Source of the DNA: Gammaproteobacteria bacterium
GTDB lineage: Bacteria; Pseudomonadota; Gammaproteobacteria; UBA6429; Thiohalophilaceae
Reading direction: 5' to 3'
NCBI GenBank assembly: GCA_029880855.1
Contig: JAOUNS010000001.1
Location: forward strand, 310,001-374,000
Length of the DNA stretch: 64,000 nucleotides
The notes beneath the pieces were generated by a model. That model made no database searches and had not been told where the DNA came from. It saw nothing but the letters and a program-made list of their open reading frames with translations. How positions within the stretch are numbered: the first letter of the stretch is position 1; each line of letters begins with the position of its first letter. A program made the position numbers and the translations under genes. Positions 18,443 to 27,169 of this stretch are shown here, piece by piece.

Positions 18443-18916
18443 ATGAGAAAATTAACCGGAATCATCCTCCTGGGTCTGGCGGCCGGTGCCGCAGGCTGCT
18501 CAAAGCCGGAGCTCGGTGTCGCGAAGTTTGCTGACGGTCAGGTACAACACGTCGTATCCGCCAAAGACATCCCGTGGAAGAGCTGCCCGCCCCATCTGCC
18601 CAAAAACTGCGAAATCGCCATCCTCTCCGGCCATCCGAAACAACCGGATATGTTCACCGTCCGTTTCCGTGCACCGGAAGAGATGTATATGTCCGCTCAC
18701 ACCCACCCCAAAGATGAACGGGTCACCCTGTTGCAAGGCACGGTCCGCGTCGCCTTCGGTGAAGGGGCGACCCGTGAAGAGGCGCGGGTCTTTGGTCCCG
18801 GCGATTACTACATCAACAAACGTGGCGCCGTACACAAGGTATGGATTGAGAAAGGTGCTGTCCTGCAAATCACCGGTATCGGTCCCTGGGAAGTCCATTT
18901 TGTCGACAAACACTGA
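18443..18916 (+). CDS. Cupin-domain lipoprotein
   Basis: A 157-residue protein with a lipoprotein signal: hydrophobic stretch then GAAGC with the lipidated cysteine at residue 19. The mature part is a single cupin barrel. The metal-site motif is seen as MSAHTHPKDERVTLLQGTVRVAFGEG and the second as GDYYINKRGAVHKVWIEKG. A very good AAGGAG ribosome site precedes the ATG. It is the first gene of a two-cupin operon facing the AraC gene. The ligand is unknown; similar single-domain cupins sense or isomerise small molecules. Confidence 0.85.
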   Translation: MRKLTGIILLGLAAGAAGCSKPELGVAKFADGQVQHVVSAKDIPWKSCPPHLPKNCEIAILSGHPKQPDMFTVRFRAPEEMYMSAHTHPKDERVTLLQGTVRVAFGEGATREEARVFGPGDYYINKRGAVHKVWIEKGAVLQITGIGPWEVHFVDKH

Positions 18917-18955
18917 GCCACACCGCCCCATTGAATTTAAACAGGAGAATTCATC

Positions 18956-19270
18956 ATGCAATTTGCCAATCTGTTAACCACCCAACTCGTTGGTGCAAAA
19001 GATACTGAAGTCGTCGTCAGCCATGTGAGCGTGCCGCCGCAAACCAGCCTGCCCATGCACTGGCATCCCGGTGAAGAGTTTGCCTATGTCCTTGATGGTT
19101 CATGCGTGCTGCATCAGGAAGGTGAAGAAGATCTGACTTTCCGCAAGGATGATGTGGGTGTGGTGCCTTTTAAAAAGGTGCACACCATTGAAACACTGGA
19201 CGAAGCCGTCACCATGGTGGTCTTTCGTGTCCATGAAACCGGTCAGCCGGAACGCATACTGGTGGATTGA
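18956..19270 (+). CDS. Small cytoplasmic cupin protein
   Basis: A 104-residue single-cupin protein. The first motif is LPMHWHPGEEFAYVLDGSCVLHQEG, with two histidines and a glutamate to bind metal. The second is FRKDDVGVVPFKKVHTIETLD, with the fourth ligand histidine. The final EERILVD-like tail completes the barrel. It follows the cupin lipoprotein by 39 bases with its own AGGAGA ribosome site. No signal peptide, so it acts inside the cell, unlike its neighbour. Confidence 0.87.
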   Translation: MQFANLLTTQLVGAKDTEVVVSHVSVPPQTSLPMHWHPGEEFAYVLDGSCVLHQEGEEDLTFRKDDVGVVPFKKVHTIETLDEAVTMVVFRVHETGQPERILVD

Positions 19271-19277
19271 AACAAAA

Positions 19278-19335
19278 ATGGACGGAGGGTCTTGTGCCGG
19301 CCAACCCGGCTGGATTCAAGCGCCACTCCGTCCAT
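19278..19335. terminator. Inverted repeat between convergent genes
   Basis: ATGGACGGAG at 19278-19287 pairs with CTCCGTCCAT at 19326-19335, and inside it CCGG/CCGG can pair further. It lies between the ends of the cupin gene (plus) and the methyltransferase gene (minus), so it may end both transcripts. There is no long T tract. Confidence 0.5.
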
Positions 19336-19368
19336 GCTTTATTCCTTCTATTGACAGCAGCAACAGTC

Positions 19369-20151
19369 TCAATAGATACCGGGAATAAATGCGGCGATCT
19401 CTTTCTTGTATTTGCGATAGGTCTCGCCAAACTTTCTCGTCAAGTCACGCTCTTCAAAGGTAATACCGAAGAATATATAGAGGGTGAACAACATCGCCAT
19501 GACCAGATGGCCGGCGCTCATCACCGGCACCGACCACATCCCCACCAGAAAACCCAGCATCATGGGATGACGGCTGTAGCGATACATCAATCGGTTGGTA
19601 AAGGGTAAAGGCTGATAGGGTTGATTGCGAAAATAGAGATAGACCTGACGCAGCCCCATCAATTCAAAATGGTTGGTCACAAAGGTGGCCAGCAACATGT
19701 AAGCCCAGGCCAGGGCATATCCCGCCTGGAGGACGATCTGCAGCGTGGTGTTTTCAACGGCCCAGACAGTACCGGGCAATGACTGCCAAAAGTACACAGC
19801 GAGAATACTCATCACACCGGAGAACAACATAAAAGTGGCGCGCTCCGCCGCAACCGGCAAATAACGACTTAACCATTGTTTGAACCCGGACCGGGCCATG
19901 ACGGTATGTTGCACGGCAAACAAGACGATCAGCGCGATGTTGACCAGTACGGCAGAAGTGGTTGATTCCACTTTCACACCGCTCACACCAACCGGAACCA
20001 GTCCGCCAAAACCCAGGATCAACCAGAACAGACCGACACAGCCCGTCACATAAGCGACCATGCCATAGGTCAATACACTCAGGCGTTTCAGCAATCCGCT
20101 CGACACAAACGGTAATTCATGGTTGGCGGTATATTCAACAGCAGTAGACAT
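19369..20151 (-). CDS. mddA: Methanethiol S-methyltransferase (MddA-like membrane protein)
   Basis: MddA methylates methanethiol to dimethylsulfide using SAM, in the inner membrane. The 260-residue protein has about five or six hydrophobic segments. It shows the family blocks LFAVQHTVMARSGFKQWL, ATFVTNHFELMGLRQVYLYFR, and YRYSRHPMMLGFLVGMWSVPVMSAGH, and ends in GITFEERDLTRKFGETYRKYK, the isoprenylcysteine-methyltransferase-like SAM site. The gene is the second of a pair after a 57-residue gene, divergent from an HxlR regulator. Close relatives include NnrU and other ICMT-like proteins, so the exact substrate is an inference. Confidence 0.85.
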   Translation of the reverse strand: MSTAVEYTANHELPFVSSGLLKRLSVLTYGMVAYVTGCVGLFWLILGFGGLVPVGVSGVKVESTTSAVLVNIALIVLFAVQHTVMARSGFKQWLSRYLPVAAERATFMLFSGVMSILAVYFWQSLPGTVWAVENTTLQIVLQAGYALAWAYMLLATFVTNHFELMGLRQVYLYFRNQPYQPLPFTNRLMYRYSRHPMMLGFLVGMWSVPVMSAGHLVMAMLFTLYIFFGITFEERDLTRKFGETYRKYKKEIAAFIPGIY

Positions 20152-20184
20152 AGTATGACTCCTTTAAAATTTATGTTTAATTGG

Positions 20185-20358
20185 TTAACAGACCAGACCG
20201 TTTTTAACCGTCAGGCAGGGATTGTCGTGCCGGCGCAACACCGGCCGACCGTTTAAAAACCAGTCCAGGGTATACAGGGCGCGACCACGCGGTGTGGTCG
20301 GCACGCCGATTGATTGTTTTTTTGTCACTTGCGGCACATGGCCGATCAGTGTGTTCAT
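20185..20358 (-). CDS. 57-residue small protein upstream of mddA
   Basis: A short gene from the ATG at 20358, with a strong AAGGAGAG ribosome site 6 bases ahead. The product starts MNTLIGHVPQVTKKQ, continues with the basic block RGRALYTLDWFLNGRPVLRRHD, and ends in KNGLVC. It has no signal peptide. It is the first gene of the transcript that continues into mddA 33 bases later, under the divergent promoter that carries the HxlR-type operators. I recognise no family; a binding or regulatory peptide role is possible but unsupported. Confidence 0.72.
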   Translation of the reverse strand: MNTLIGHVPQVTKKQSIGVPTTPRGRALYTLDWFLNGRPVLRRHDNPCLTVKNGLVC

Positions 20359-20427
20359 GGTGTCTCTCCTTGTGGTGATGTATTGGTCAAATCATAGAGA
20401 GACGGGCCTTTTCCGATAAGTCTGATT

Positions 20428-20448
20428 TGTGTAGTATCAAACTACACA
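20428..20448. promoter_or_regulatory. Operator palindrome 1 for the HxlR regulator
   Basis: TGTGTAGT-N5-ACTACACA, a perfect 8-base inverted repeat. It lies in the divergent promoter between the 57-aa/mddA operon and the HxlR gene. HxlR-family dimers bind such palindromes; this one shares the core TGTAGT-like half-sites and 5-base spacer with the second site. Confidence 0.82.
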
Positions 20449-20451
20449 TTC

Positions 20452-20468
20452 TGTAGTAACCAACTACA
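20452..20468. promoter_or_regulatory. Operator palindrome 2 for the HxlR regulator
   Basis: TGTAGT-N5-ACTACA, a perfect 6-base inverted repeat with the same spacer as site 1. The two centres are 22 bases apart, about two helical turns, so two dimers would bind on the same face of the DNA. The site ends 16 bases before the GTG of the regulator gene, so autorepression is likely. Confidence 0.82.
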
Positions 20469-20484
20469 TTCACGGGAGCAGCGC

Positions 20485-21168
20485 GTGGAATACGGACAAT
20501 TTTGCCCCATTGCCAAGGCCTCCGAAGTCATTGGCGAAAAATGGACCATCCTGATCATCAGAGAACTCATGATGGGCGCCACCCGGTTTAATGAACTGCA
20601 ACGCGGCTTAAGCCTGATTTCACCGACCCTGCTTTCCAAACGACTTGACTCACTGACACAACAAGGCCTGATCGTGAAAAAAAAGATCCAGGGACAGAAA
20701 GGTTACGAATACTTTCCCACCCGATCTTGTCAGGAATTGTTACCGGTCATCCAGTCGCTGGGAGAATGGGGCATGAAGTGGACGCTGTCGAACCTTACCC
20801 ACAAGGATTATGACGTGGAACTGCTCATGCTCTATCTGCAGCGCAGTATCAAACCGGAAAATCTGCCCGGCAACATCACAGTGATCCGCTTTAAATTTAC
20901 CGATGTCAAAAACTTTCCCAACTGGTGGATGATGGTGGAAAAAGGCAAAGTCGATCTCTGTACCCACGATCCCGGCAAGGATGTTGATATCTATTTCACA
21001 TCCAGTATTCAAACACTGGCTGAAATCTGGATGGGACGGGGCAGCTATAAAAAAGCCGTGCGGGATGGCAGCCTGACACTGGTCGGTGACAACAATCTGG
21101 CCGACAACGTTTCAAACTGGATGAGTAACAGTGTATTTGCCGACCTGCCGGCAGCGAGTGAGATATAA
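20485..21168 (+). CDS. HxlR-family regulator with C-terminal SCP2-like domain
   Basis: A 227-residue regulator. Residues about 7-100 form the HxlR winged helix: CPIAKASEVIGEKWTILIIRELMMG, RFNELQRGLSLISPTLLSKRLDSL and QKGYEYFPT. The remaining part (about 115-220) resembles an SCP2 sterol-carrier-like domain found in some HxlR proteins (VDLCTHDPGKDVDIYFTSSIQTLAEIWMGR), probably for a hydrophobic ligand. The start is a GTG with a GGGAG ribosome site. It faces mddA across two operators. The cysteine at position 7 is conserved in redox- or aldehyde-sensing relatives. Confidence 0.92.
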   Translation: MEYGQFCPIAKASEVIGEKWTILIIRELMMGATRFNELQRGLSLISPTLLSKRLDSLTQQGLIVKKKIQGQKGYEYFPTRSCQELLPVIQSLGEWGMKWTLSNLTHKDYDVELLMLYLQRSIKPENLPGNITVIRFKFTDVKNFPNWWMMVEKGKVDLCTHDPGKDVDIYFTSSIQTLAEIWMGRGSYKKAVRDGSLTLVGDNNLADNVSNWMSNSVFADLPAASEI

Positions 21169-21264
21169 AACAGGACTGCACCAAACATTCACTGTCATCT
21201 GTTCCGGTATTTATGCCACCATAGCAAGCTGACAACATAAAAATAACCAGGACCGACTGTTCTG

Positions 21265-22890
21265 ATGATTCATAAATTGACTGACTGGCTGGATCGCAAT
21301 GTGCTGGAACTGGGGCGCGAGTTGCGGCTCTCATTTCTGCCGCCGTTGATGGTCTATATGGCCTATGGCATCTCCGGGTTGACCGGCATCGTCGGGGCCT
21401 TTTTCGTCAAGGATTACCTCGGTCTGTCGGCAGAATTTCTTGCTGCACTGCTGTTCTGGGCCAATATCCCCTGGGCGTTAAAAATGCCGCTGGGCCATAT
21501 TGTCGATCTGATCTGGCGTTTCAAATCGGTGATGGTGTTTATCGGTGCGGCATTGATCGCCTGCAGCCTGTTGATCATGATCGGTCTGTTGAGTCGGCCG
21601 GATGCCATGCGTGCCGTGATGTCCATCTCCGCCTGGTATGTGTTGAGCGTGTTACTGGCGCCGATTGGTTATGTGCTGCAGGACGTGGTGGCCGATGCCA
21701 TGACCGTCGAAGCCGTGCCGAATGTTGATGAACAGGGCATGCCCATCGACAAGGAAAAGGTTCGCCTCATGCACACCACCATGCAGACCCTGGGTCGCGT
21801 GGCGATTGTCGGCGGCGGCATCATTGTCGCCTTGCTCAATGTATACAAGTTCAGCGGTGTGGAGACCATGTCCGATGCGGACAAGGTCCGGGTCTATGTC
21901 GATATCTTTCAACTTGCCCTGCTGATCCCGTTGATCTCGGTCATCGGTGTTACGCTGGGCGGTTATCTTAAACTGCGCGATGTTCGCCGTTTACAACATC
22001 GGGGTTATAAATGGACAGAGGCCTGGCGTCTGGTGCAGGGTAACATCGAAAAGACAGCGCCCAACTGGTGGATCCTCATCGGCAGTCTGGTGTTTGCGCT
22101 GTTCAGCGTGGTGACCGGTCTGAGTGATCTCACCTACCGCGAGGAGATCGTCTTTATCGGTTCCATGGGTATCGTGTTGTTCCTCATGTTTCGACTGGTG
22201 CAGGTGCTGGATGAACAGGCGCGTCGCGTACTGGTGGGCACGGCGATCATTATCTATGTCTACCGCGCCATGCCGCAACCCGGCGCCGGTGTTACCTGGT
22301 GGGAGATCGATGTACTGGGTTTTGATCAGCACTTTCTCGCCATTCTTTCCGTCATCGGCGGCGGCCTCGCCTTGCTCGGCATGTTTATCTTTCGCCGCTT
22401 CATGGCGGAAAAATCCGTGGCCTACGTGATCGGTTTTCTCACTATCGTTGGTGCACTGCTCTACCTGCCCAACATCGGTATGTATTATGGCCTGCATGAA
22501 TTCACTGCGGCCCATACCAATGGCGTGGTGGATGCCCGTTTCATTGCCATTATGGATACCGCGCTGGAATCGCCTCTCGGCCAGATCGCCATGATTCCCA
22601 TGCTGGCCTGGATCGCCAACTCGGCCCCGGCCCATTTAAAAGCCACTTTCTTCGCCGTCATGGCCTCCTTTGTCAATCTGGCCCTGTCACTGGCGCAACT
22701 GTTTACCAAATACCTGAATCAACTCTATCTCGTTACCCGCGAAGTCAAAGACAGAACCACCGAACAGATTACGGTCCCCGCCGATTACAGTGAACTGGGC
22801 TGGTTGTTGATCACCGTCACCTTAATGGGCCTGATCCTGCCCATCCTGGCGATTGTGATTGTCAGAATGACACCGTTAAAAAGTGCGTAG
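21265..22890 (+). CDS. MFS-type transporter, BT1/folate-biopterin-like
   Basis: A 541-residue inner-membrane protein with about 12 to 14 hydrophobic segments. The N-terminal block LPPLMVYMAYGISGLTGIVGAFFVKDYLGLSAEFLAALLFWANIPWALKMPLGHIVD and the segment LQDVVADAMTVEAVP resemble the BT1 (folate-biopterin) group of MFS transporters, where this acidic motif is conserved. A loop at about 155-170 (DEQGMPIDKEKVR) is cytoplasmic. The substrate cannot be told from sequence. It is the only gene in the local plus-strand unit after the HxlR regulator. Confidence 0.78.
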   Translation: MIHKLTDWLDRNVLELGRELRLSFLPPLMVYMAYGISGLTGIVGAFFVKDYLGLSAEFLAALLFWANIPWALKMPLGHIVDLIWRFKSVMVFIGAALIACSLLIMIGLLSRPDAMRAVMSISAWYVLSVLLAPIGYVLQDVVADAMTVEAVPNVDEQGMPIDKEKVRLMHTTMQTLGRVAIVGGGIIVALLNVYKFSGVETMSDADKVRVYVDIFQLALLIPLISVIGVTLGGYLKLRDVRRLQHRGYKWTEAWRLVQGNIEKTAPNWWILIGSLVFALFSVVTGLSDLTYREEIVFIGSMGIVLFLMFRLVQVLDEQARRVLVGTAIIIYVYRAMPQPGAGVTWWEIDVLGFDQHFLAILSVIGGGLALLGMFIFRRFMAEKSVAYVIGFLTIVGALLYLPNIGMYYGLHEFTAAHTNGVVDARFIAIMDTALESPLGQIAMIPMLAWIANSAPAHLKATFFAVMASFVNLALSLAQLFTKYLNQLYLVTREVKDRTTEQITVPADYSELGWLLITVTLMGLILPILAIVIVRMTPLKSA

Positions 22891-22949
22891 ACGCAAGAAC
22901 GCTGATTTCAGCGCATGAACCCGGAAAGGCAGCTTGTTTTAAGCCGCCA

Positions 22950-23219
22950 TTAAAAATCCCTTGCACTCAGGATATAGGAAAACGCACGGGTTTTATCCCG
23001 CTCGTAGATATTGCCGGCCACTTTTTCGATTTTCGTGCGCACCGAATCAAATGCCTGGAGATATCCCGCTTCAGCCTCATTCAGTTTTGGACACAGTCGT
23101 TTCAGAGCACCGACATCGACAAAGAAAGTCACTTCGATAGTCTTGTCATAGCCCCAAAAGCAAACGCGATTTTTACTGTCGTCAAAACTTCGTGACTGGT
23201 TCGGAAAACTTAGTTTCAT
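22950..23219 (-). CDS. DUF1488 family protein
   Basis: An 89-residue protein from the ATG at 23219 (MKLSFPNQSRSFDDSKN), which has a GGAGGGG ribosome site; a longer upstream frame is not needed. The blocks RVCFWGYDKTIEVTFFVD and YERDKTRAFSYILSARDF fit DUF1488, a small protein family of unknown function found near oxidative-stress and genome-maintenance genes in some Proteobacteria. It has no signal peptide. Confidence 0.84.
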   Translation of the reverse strand: MKLSFPNQSRSFDDSKNRVCFWGYDKTIEVTFFVDVGALKRLCPKLNEAEAGYLQAFDSVRTKIEKVAGNIYERDKTRAFSYILSARDF

Positions 23220-23285
23220 CACCGCCCCCTCCACATCAGGCTGTTGCAAGAATTGTTATATATGTTTTGTACCTTTGCACAGAGA

Positions 23286-23423
23286 CTATGACTGATTGGT
23301 ACGAAACAGACCATTACTGCCGTTTTTCTCCTCTTTTTTTAATTTTTTTGCCGCCTTCTTTTCCTTTGCGGTCATTTCCGGTTGTTTCTTGCTTTCTTTA
23401 TTGCTTTTTTGTGCTTTGCCCAT
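23286..23423 (-). CDS. 45-residue lysine-rich small protein
   Basis: A short gene with an AAGGAA ribosome site 8 bases before the ATG at 23423. The product begins MGKAQKSNKESKKQPEM, continues with TAKEKKAAKKLKKEEK and ends FRTNQS. About two fifths of the residues are lysine or arginine. Short proteins opening with GKxQKSNKExKK are recurrent in Proteobacteria genomes, and the pattern suggests nucleic-acid or ribosome association. That role is inference. Confidence 0.78.
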   Translation of the reverse strand: MGKAQKSNKESKKQPEMTAKEKKAAKKLKKEEKNGSNGLFRTNQS

Positions 23424-23787
23424 GATCTCATTCCTTATGTAAAAGCGATGGTGAATAATCGGGTACGCCCATACACGGCATCATCAATAAATGAATATGC
23501 CAAATACCGGCCTGGTGATAGTGACAATGTTCTGGATAGCGCAAGAGGAGCGGCAAGGATCTTGCCAGGACATGAAAGGCTCCCCACTGTTTGGCCTGAG
23601 AAACGCCAAAGAGTTGGTAATACTGTTATATAGGGCTTAATAGGGCATAAAGCAACCTTTATATGTATTTGTTTTATCCCATAACCGGAAAGGCCATATC
23701 ATATCGTTCTTCGGTAATTCACCGACGAAGGTAATGATATGGCGATACCGTTACTAAACGACCGGGCGAACGCAGGTAACAGGTTGT
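23424..23787. other. Intergenic region with a long imperfect hairpin
   Basis: About 360 bases without a supportable gene. Its main structure is at 23693-23743: outer arms GCCATATCAT/ATGATATGGC (10 bases, perfect), inner arms CTTCGG/CCGACGAAG (imperfect). The hairpin lies about 45 bases past the stop of the minus-strand DUF1835 gene and may contribute to termination or be a small mobile remnant. Confidence 0.55.
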
Positions 23788-25065
23788 TTAACCATCAATT
23801 CTGAAAACAGGTTCGCTTTGGCTGTTAATATGGATACCACCCACCCAGCGATCAACGTGGTTTAATTCCAGCCAATCCTGTTTATTCTCCACCAGTTCCC
23901 GCCCGAAATCGGTGAGGGCAATCTGCCAGGTATTTGGTTTCTCTCCCTGTTTCTCCATCACGACAGCCGGATGTGCGGCCTGTGCAAGATCATCAAGTAC
24001 CTGCCAATAACCGCTGTCACCCATAAAGGCCAGTGGTTCATAGGTGTTGGTATAGGCGCCAAACAGGCGTGCCGCGTTTGTCGGTCCCCGCTCCGTGAGA
24101 ATCTGCAAGGTCAGGTTTTCCGTCAGGTTCAGGCCGTTGCGTTTTGACGGCAGTTGTTTGAGAAAACGATCCAGCGCGCGCGCCATGGTCGGCATAGCCG
24201 GTGTCCCCGTTGCGACCAGATCAATGAGTGGTTGTGGTGTTGATGATCGAATCGCCGCCCAGGCCTGTTTGCCAACAGCATATTGCGCCTCGGTGACCTC
24301 AGCGAACTGATCCCACAAGAGCGGCATCGCCTCGGGTGGTAACTGACCAATGCCATTAAACCGCTCCACGCCGGGAAAATGGGTGATGTTAATCATTTTC
24401 AACAGCGGTGGTCGCTGTGCCGGGGCATGAAAGAAATCCAGCAGACCAGCCAGCATCAGTTGATCATGGGGATCATGTTCAAACCATAAACAGACCGCAT
24501 CGTAATCTCGTGCCGTGTCCAGCTCGTGTGCAATTTGTGTGAGATCCGCCAAAACCTGTTCATAGTCAGGCTGATAGGCATGACTCAGATAGGTTGCCCG
24601 CAGTTGAATAAATTCCTCACGCGTTGCCGTCTCGATCACCGGACCGTGAACGTAAGGATCAGGCACATTCAAAAAATCCCCGCCAAACCCGGCCACCGCC
24701 AGCGGATATTCAATGTCACTGCCACAACGTATATGCAAGGTTTGCAACGCTGTATCCGGCGTTACGGGCCTGCCCTCCGCCACGGCCTCGCGGGCGAGAC
24801 GCGCCTGTTCAATATACGTCTTCAGTTGTGCCCATGTTTTAAAGCCATAGCCTTTGGCAATGACATGCTGTGCATCACTGAGTTTGCGCTGTTGTTCTTG
24901 TGGATCGTTACCTGCACGCCATTGTTTAAGCAAATCCCGGGCGCGTTTTTTTTGCTGTTCCAGCGACAAATGATTCAGCCGACAGGGGTGACCTTCCGCA
25001 AATTGAGTTGGCGCGGGTGGACGGGTTGAGAATTGCGCACGCAGCGCAGCAAGATTTTTGATCAT
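23788..25065 (-). CDS. DUF1835 domain protein
   Basis: A 425-residue protein from the ATG at 25065 (MIKNLAALRAQF), chosen for its GGGAGG ribosome site; the upstream frame is not protein-like. The N-terminal 110 residues contain the repeat-like LSLEQQKKRARDLLKQWRAGND and GFKTWAQLKTYIEQA, an ankyrin-associated motif. The DUF1835 core follows (LHIRCGSDIEYPLAVAGFGGDFLNVPDPYVHGPV), with the conserved CLWFEHDPHDQLMLAGLLDFF stretch and a winged-helix-like C-terminus. The family has no known activity. It ends convergently to a long intergenic hairpin. Confidence 0.82.
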   Translation of the reverse strand: MIKNLAALRAQFSTRPPAPTQFAEGHPCRLNHLSLEQQKKRARDLLKQWRAGNDPQEQQRKLSDAQHVIAKGYGFKTWAQLKTYIEQARLAREAVAEGRPVTPDTALQTLHIRCGSDIEYPLAVAGFGGDFLNVPDPYVHGPVIETATREEFIQLRATYLSHAYQPDYEQVLADLTQIAHELDTARDYDAVCLWFEHDPHDQLMLAGLLDFFHAPAQRPPLLKMINITHFPGVERFNGIGQLPPEAMPLLWDQFAEVTEAQYAVGKQAWAAIRSSTPQPLIDLVATGTPAMPTMARALDRFLKQLPSKRNGLNLTENLTLQILTERGPTNAARLFGAYTNTYEPLAFMGDSGYWQVLDDLAQAAHPAVVMEKQGEKPNTWQIALTDFGRELVENKQDWLELNHVDRWVGGIHINSQSEPVFRIDG

Positions 25066-25331
25066 AACGACCTCCCTGGGTTCATCTATCCCGGTGCCCG
25101 CTTGCTCAGGATGCAAGGAAATCGTAACAATGTAGATAATGTTTGCCGGGCGCAGCCCTTCCCGCGGGCGGGACGCTGACAAACCAGCGTTGCTGTAAAA
25201 ATACAGGCGGAACGTAGCGGCGTCAAGCCGGGAATAAAAAGACAGACGTGATTAACGATGATACGGGATTAGGCAATTGCCGTGCTGACTATACCCGCCC
25301 CTTGCCGACAGGTTGCCCTACCCATGACTCA

Positions 25332-26714
25332 TCAACTGTTCACCCGCTGTTTCTTGCGGTTGGCGATGATATCGAAGATCAAGCCGGAGACAGAGCTGAA
25401 ACGGCCGACCCGGAAGATCAACTGACTCACGGTGATCGGTCGCACCTTGCGCGCTTCCTTGACGTAGGGCAATAACCAGAGCACCGTGATCAGACGCAAG
25501 GCAAAAGAGAGGATAAAGATCCCGTACAGATTGGTCATCCAGTGTATTTCCATACCGAACAGCGCGTAGTCTTTCGGTAAATGCATCCCCAGATATCCGC
25601 CGAGGATGGCGCCGAAAAACACGCCGATGCCGACAAACACATTATGAATGGCCATGTACGTGGCGCGTTTGTGTGTGGCAATCAGATCATATAAAAAATT
25701 ACTCGCACTCAGACTGAACCCCGCCCACACCATACCGGCAAACAGCTGTAACGCGATTAAGTAGTAAAAGTTAACCGAGAAGACCCACAACAACGGCACG
25801 ACGGGGATCAACAGACCACAGGTAAAGAGTATCACCCGATTGCCAAACCGATCCGCCAGATAACCCCAGCGGTTGAGTGTGACGAACTGCATCAACACCG
25901 TCGCCGACAGACAGATCATCAACTCCACATAACTGAAGTTAAGATCACGCAGCATGTATACCGAGAAAAACGGCCCGGCAATGGAGACGGAAAACTGCAT
26001 CAAGGTAAAAAAGAGTGAGAAGCGGGCGAACTGCGAACCGCGCAGGGATTGCCACCAACTGCTGCTGACCGGCACTTCGATACTGGCCACATTGCCGGTG
26101 GGTTCGTGCATGCGCACCAGAAAATAAAACGACACCAGCCGCGCCACAAAGGCAATGGCAAACAGGATCAGATAACCGGTCAGGGCCTGGCTGGACTTGT
26201 CAAAGTATTGCAGGATCAGACCGCCGCCCACCAGCGAGGCAAAGGAAGTAAAACTGCAAATACGGGTACGCATCGCGAAGTAACGCCCGCGCCGTTTCTC
26301 CGCCACCAGATCCCCCATCAGGCTGCCCCACTGGGGCTGGATCAGATTGCCAAGCACATAGTAAAACGTCACACAAACAATCAGCAGCAACACGTCATGC
26401 TCGGGAAACAGCAATGGCAGAATCGCCAGCGGCAACCAGACCAGGGCCTGTAAAAACGCCCCCGCCAGAATAATCCCGCGACGCCGCCCGATACGATGCC
26501 CCAACCAGGCCGAAAACAGCTGGGCAAACGAGGCCAACAGGGCCGGCACCGAGGTCAAAAAACCGATCTCCGCCGTGCTTGCCTTCAGAAACAGGGCAAA
26601 CGGCGTCAGATAGCTCTCCCCTATCCCCGCCATTACCGAATAAGCCGCCCCGTCCCGCACAGAGTGCTTCAATGAGCGATCCACCACCGGATCACGGGAA
26701 ATACGACGTGCCAC
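25332..26714 (-). CDS. MFS transporter, unknown substrate
   Basis: A 460-residue membrane protein with about 12 hydrophobic segments, starting MARRISRDPVVDRSLKHSVRDGAAYSVMAGIG. The MFS signature appears as AWLGHRIGRRRGIILAGAF between segments 2 and 3, and the GYLADRFGNRVILF block repeats the pattern in the second half. The N-terminal extension before the first segment is basic. The neighbours do not help: the gene stands alone. Confidence 0.86.
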   Translation of the reverse strand: MARRISRDPVVDRSLKHSVRDGAAYSVMAGIGESYLTPFALFLKASTAEIGFLTSVPALLASFAQLFSAWLGHRIGRRRGIILAGAFLQALVWLPLAILPLLFPEHDVLLLIVCVTFYYVLGNLIQPQWGSLMGDLVAEKRRGRYFAMRTRICSFTSFASLVGGGLILQYFDKSSQALTGYLILFAIAFVARLVSFYFLVRMHEPTGNVASIEVPVSSSWWQSLRGSQFARFSLFFTLMQFSVSIAGPFFSVYMLRDLNFSYVELMICLSATVLMQFVTLNRWGYLADRFGNRVILFTCGLLIPVVPLLWVFSVNFYYLIALQLFAGMVWAGFSLSASNFLYDLIATHKRATYMAIHNVFVGIGVFFGAILGGYLGMHLPKDYALFGMEIHWMTNLYGIFILSFALRLITVLWLLPYVKEARKVRPITVSQLIFRVGRFSSVSGLIFDIIANRKKQRVNS

Positions 26715-27169
26715 ATTAATACCTTAAGAATTATGCATGAAAAAGAAGCTGCCTTAGACCGGGTATCGGCAGTTTTGTTCTAAGTTTAAATTCCGATCAG
26801 ATAAACAAAACGCTAACATAAATTGCCGGTCGGTTTCGTTGCGAAAGGTCAATATAAGGATCACCAACGCCGGACCGGACCGGCTATATTCACAATACCT
26901 GTCCCTCCCGGTCATCCAATGGTTAGCACTTGCTTTCGTGTCACTATTTTCTGCCACTATTCAACATCTTGTTGATATTTGTTAAGGAAAACCGTGCGAT
27001 TTTGCTCTAAAAGAAAATTATGAGGATTGGATTGTGGCGGAACGATTTGTTCCATACAGTTTGCCAATTAACCATTCAACAGGGCCAACAGTTAAAACAA
27101 CAATAACGGTACAACTCACCGGATCACCAACACCATGTATTTGGCCCTGTCTGCACAAGGAGCCTGATC
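26715..27169. other. Intergenic region upstream of the Tat-exported decarboxylase
   Basis: About 455 bases with no gene that I can support; two reading frames of 60-100 codons cross it but lack ribosome sites and family similarity. Near the decarboxylase, ACAGGGCCAA (27079-27088) and TTGGCCCTGT (27141-27150) are perfect 10-base inverted arms 52 bases apart. The second ends six bases before the ribosome site (AAGGAG), so folding could affect translation. Confidence 0.5.

Noticed and set aside
23382-23633. A plus-strand frame of 83 codons opening MFLAFFIAFLCFAHDLI
   Set aside because: Its start overlaps, antisense, the lysine-rich small gene and lacks a ribosome site.
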